Source of the DNA: an uncultured Corynebacterium sp.
GTDB lineage: Bacteria; Actinomycetota; Actinomycetes; Mycobacteriales; Mycobacteriaceae
Length of the DNA: 64,000 nucleotides
Assembly (NCBI RefSeq): GCF_946222305.1
Contig: NZ_CAMIHZ010000001.1
Location: 62,001 to 126,000 of the forward strand
Direction: 5' to 3'
A program made the translations under genes and the position numbers. Below are positions 63,387 through 64,000 of this stretch, piece by piece (position 1 is the stretch's first letter; each line of letters starts with the position of its first letter). Under the pieces are notes generated by a model, which ran no database searches, was not told the origin of the DNA, and saw only the letters and a program-made list of their open reading frames with translations.

Positions 63387-64000
63387 CTACTGCGACTTGT
63401 TCTGCAACACCACATCCAGCATAAGGCCCTCTGGGCTCGTGTGCCCGGTGAAAAGACGGAACTGCTCTTCTGCCTGACCGGCCAACATGCGCAAACCATC
63501 GGCGTGCGGCAATTCAGCCTGCTGAGCGGCCGACAGCAGCGGGGTGGGATAAGGGTCGTAGATAACGTCAATGATCGCGCGCGTGTTGAGCAGTGCCGGG
63601 ATGAGGGGTTCCACAGCCTCGGCGGGCACAGTCGAAATAACGACGCCAGCTCCGCGGACGGTAGCTTCCAGCGAGGCATCGTCGAATCGCGCCCATTGGA
63701 ACTCCATGCCGAACCCTTCAACGAGCGACTGCAGGTTCAACGCACGCTCCGAGCGGGCGAGGACAATGACGCGATGCGCTCCCGCCTCCGCGAGAGCCGC
63801 CACAGCGGGACGTGCAGTGCCACCATTCCCAATCACCACTGCTGTGGTACCCGCCAGATCCGGTGCACCTTCAGCAACAACGTGTTCCAAGCAGCGGGTC
63901 ACACCATCGACGTCAGTGTTTTCAGCCAACCACTGGAGGCGTTCTGAGATGCCGTCCTCAAACTCTGCCTCGATCCAACGCGGTACCAGCGTATTGGCCG
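63387..64000 (-). CDS. aroE: shikimate dehydrogenase (5' end beyond the window)
   Basis: The visible C-terminal part of about 204 residues includes ENTDVDG, the NADP loop VVIGNGGTARPAVAALAE, the strand VVISTVPAEAVEPL, and DVIYDPYPTPLL. The dehydrogenase reduces 3-dehydroshikimate. The frame runs open to base 64000, where it reads ANTLVPRW, the conserved segment before the Asp of the catalytic region; the N-terminal substrate domain lies outside. It leads the aro group here. Confidence 0.95.
   Translation of the reverse strand, partial: ANTLVPRWIEAEFEDGISERLQWLAENTDVDGVTRCLEHVVAEGAPDLAGTTAVVIGNGGTARPAVAALAEAGAHRVIVLARSERALNLQSLVEGFGMEFQWARFDDASLEATVRGAGVVISTVPAEAVEPLIPALLNTRAIIDVIYDPYPTPLLSAAQQAELPHADGLRMLAGQAEEQFRLFTGHTSPEGLMLDVVLQNKSQ

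Overview
The window comes from the chromosome of a Corynebacterium-like actinobacterium. This rests on the mycobacterial-type integration host factor mihF, SufR-SufBDCSU, opcA beside zwf, the MptB-type mannosyltransferase, a fused ribBA, a PriA without helicase motifs, and a gene order that, from memory, matches the C. glutamicum block suf - mptB - ctaA - ctaB - tkt/tal/zwf/opcA/pgl - secG/tpi/pgk/gap - whiA - yvcK - rapZ - uvrC - rib - fmt/def/priA/metK - coaBC/rpoZ/gmk/mihF - pyr - nusB/efp/pepQ - aro. The species cannot be fixed from the sequence alone. The window is almost wholly conserved housekeeping DNA; I saw no insertion sequence, prophage, CRISPR array, tRNA or rRNA.

Layout. 1-3033: tail of an unrecognised gene, an ABC-F ATPase (-), and an orphan CrtL-type lycopene cyclase (+). 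3045-9539 (-): the Fe-S assembly operon sufR-B-D-C-S-U-T. 9866-14659 (+): MptB-type mannosyltransferase, a two-gene ABC exporter and heme A synthase ctaA. 14679-15895 (-): a small membrane protein and ctaB. 16064-22943 (+): pentose phosphate genes tkt, tal, zwf, opcA, pgl, with a strong terminator between tkt and tal. From 22971 to the end everything is on the minus strand.

Read in transcription order (from high to low coordinates), the minus-strand part starts with shikimate genes (aroE, a type IV prepilin peptidase, aroC, aroK, aroB, aroD), then pepQ, efp, nusB. The pyrimidine operon pyrR-B-C-carA-carB-pyrF follows, with a candidate PyrR RNA-binding hairpin over the pyrR ribosome-binding region. 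Next are mihF-gmk-(terminator)-rpoZ-coaBC-metK-priA-def-fmt-rsmB-rpe-ribD-ribE-ribBA-ribH, a PH-domain membrane protein, uvrC-rapZ-yvcK-whiA, and the lower glycolytic genes gapA-(branched terminator)-pgk-tpiA, then secG and a GNAT acetyltransferase.

Functionally the window joins heme A/cytochrome oxidase maturation, Fe-S assembly, NADPH and pentose production, triose glycolysis, flavin, pyrimidine, chorismate, CoA and SAM synthesis. No clearly new multi-gene system was found. The items most worth a second look are non-coding: several genes whose start lies only 6-8 nt after a -10-like hexamer (candidate leaderless mRNAs), the PyrR hairpin, a branched terminator between gapA and pgk, a structured stretch after secG, mutually exclusive hairpins in the metK leader, a long mihF leader, and a SufR-operator candidate. 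Protein-level oddities are the helicase-dead PriA, the low-complexity extensions on SufT and NusB, and the absence of ppc from its usual place between secG and tpiA.
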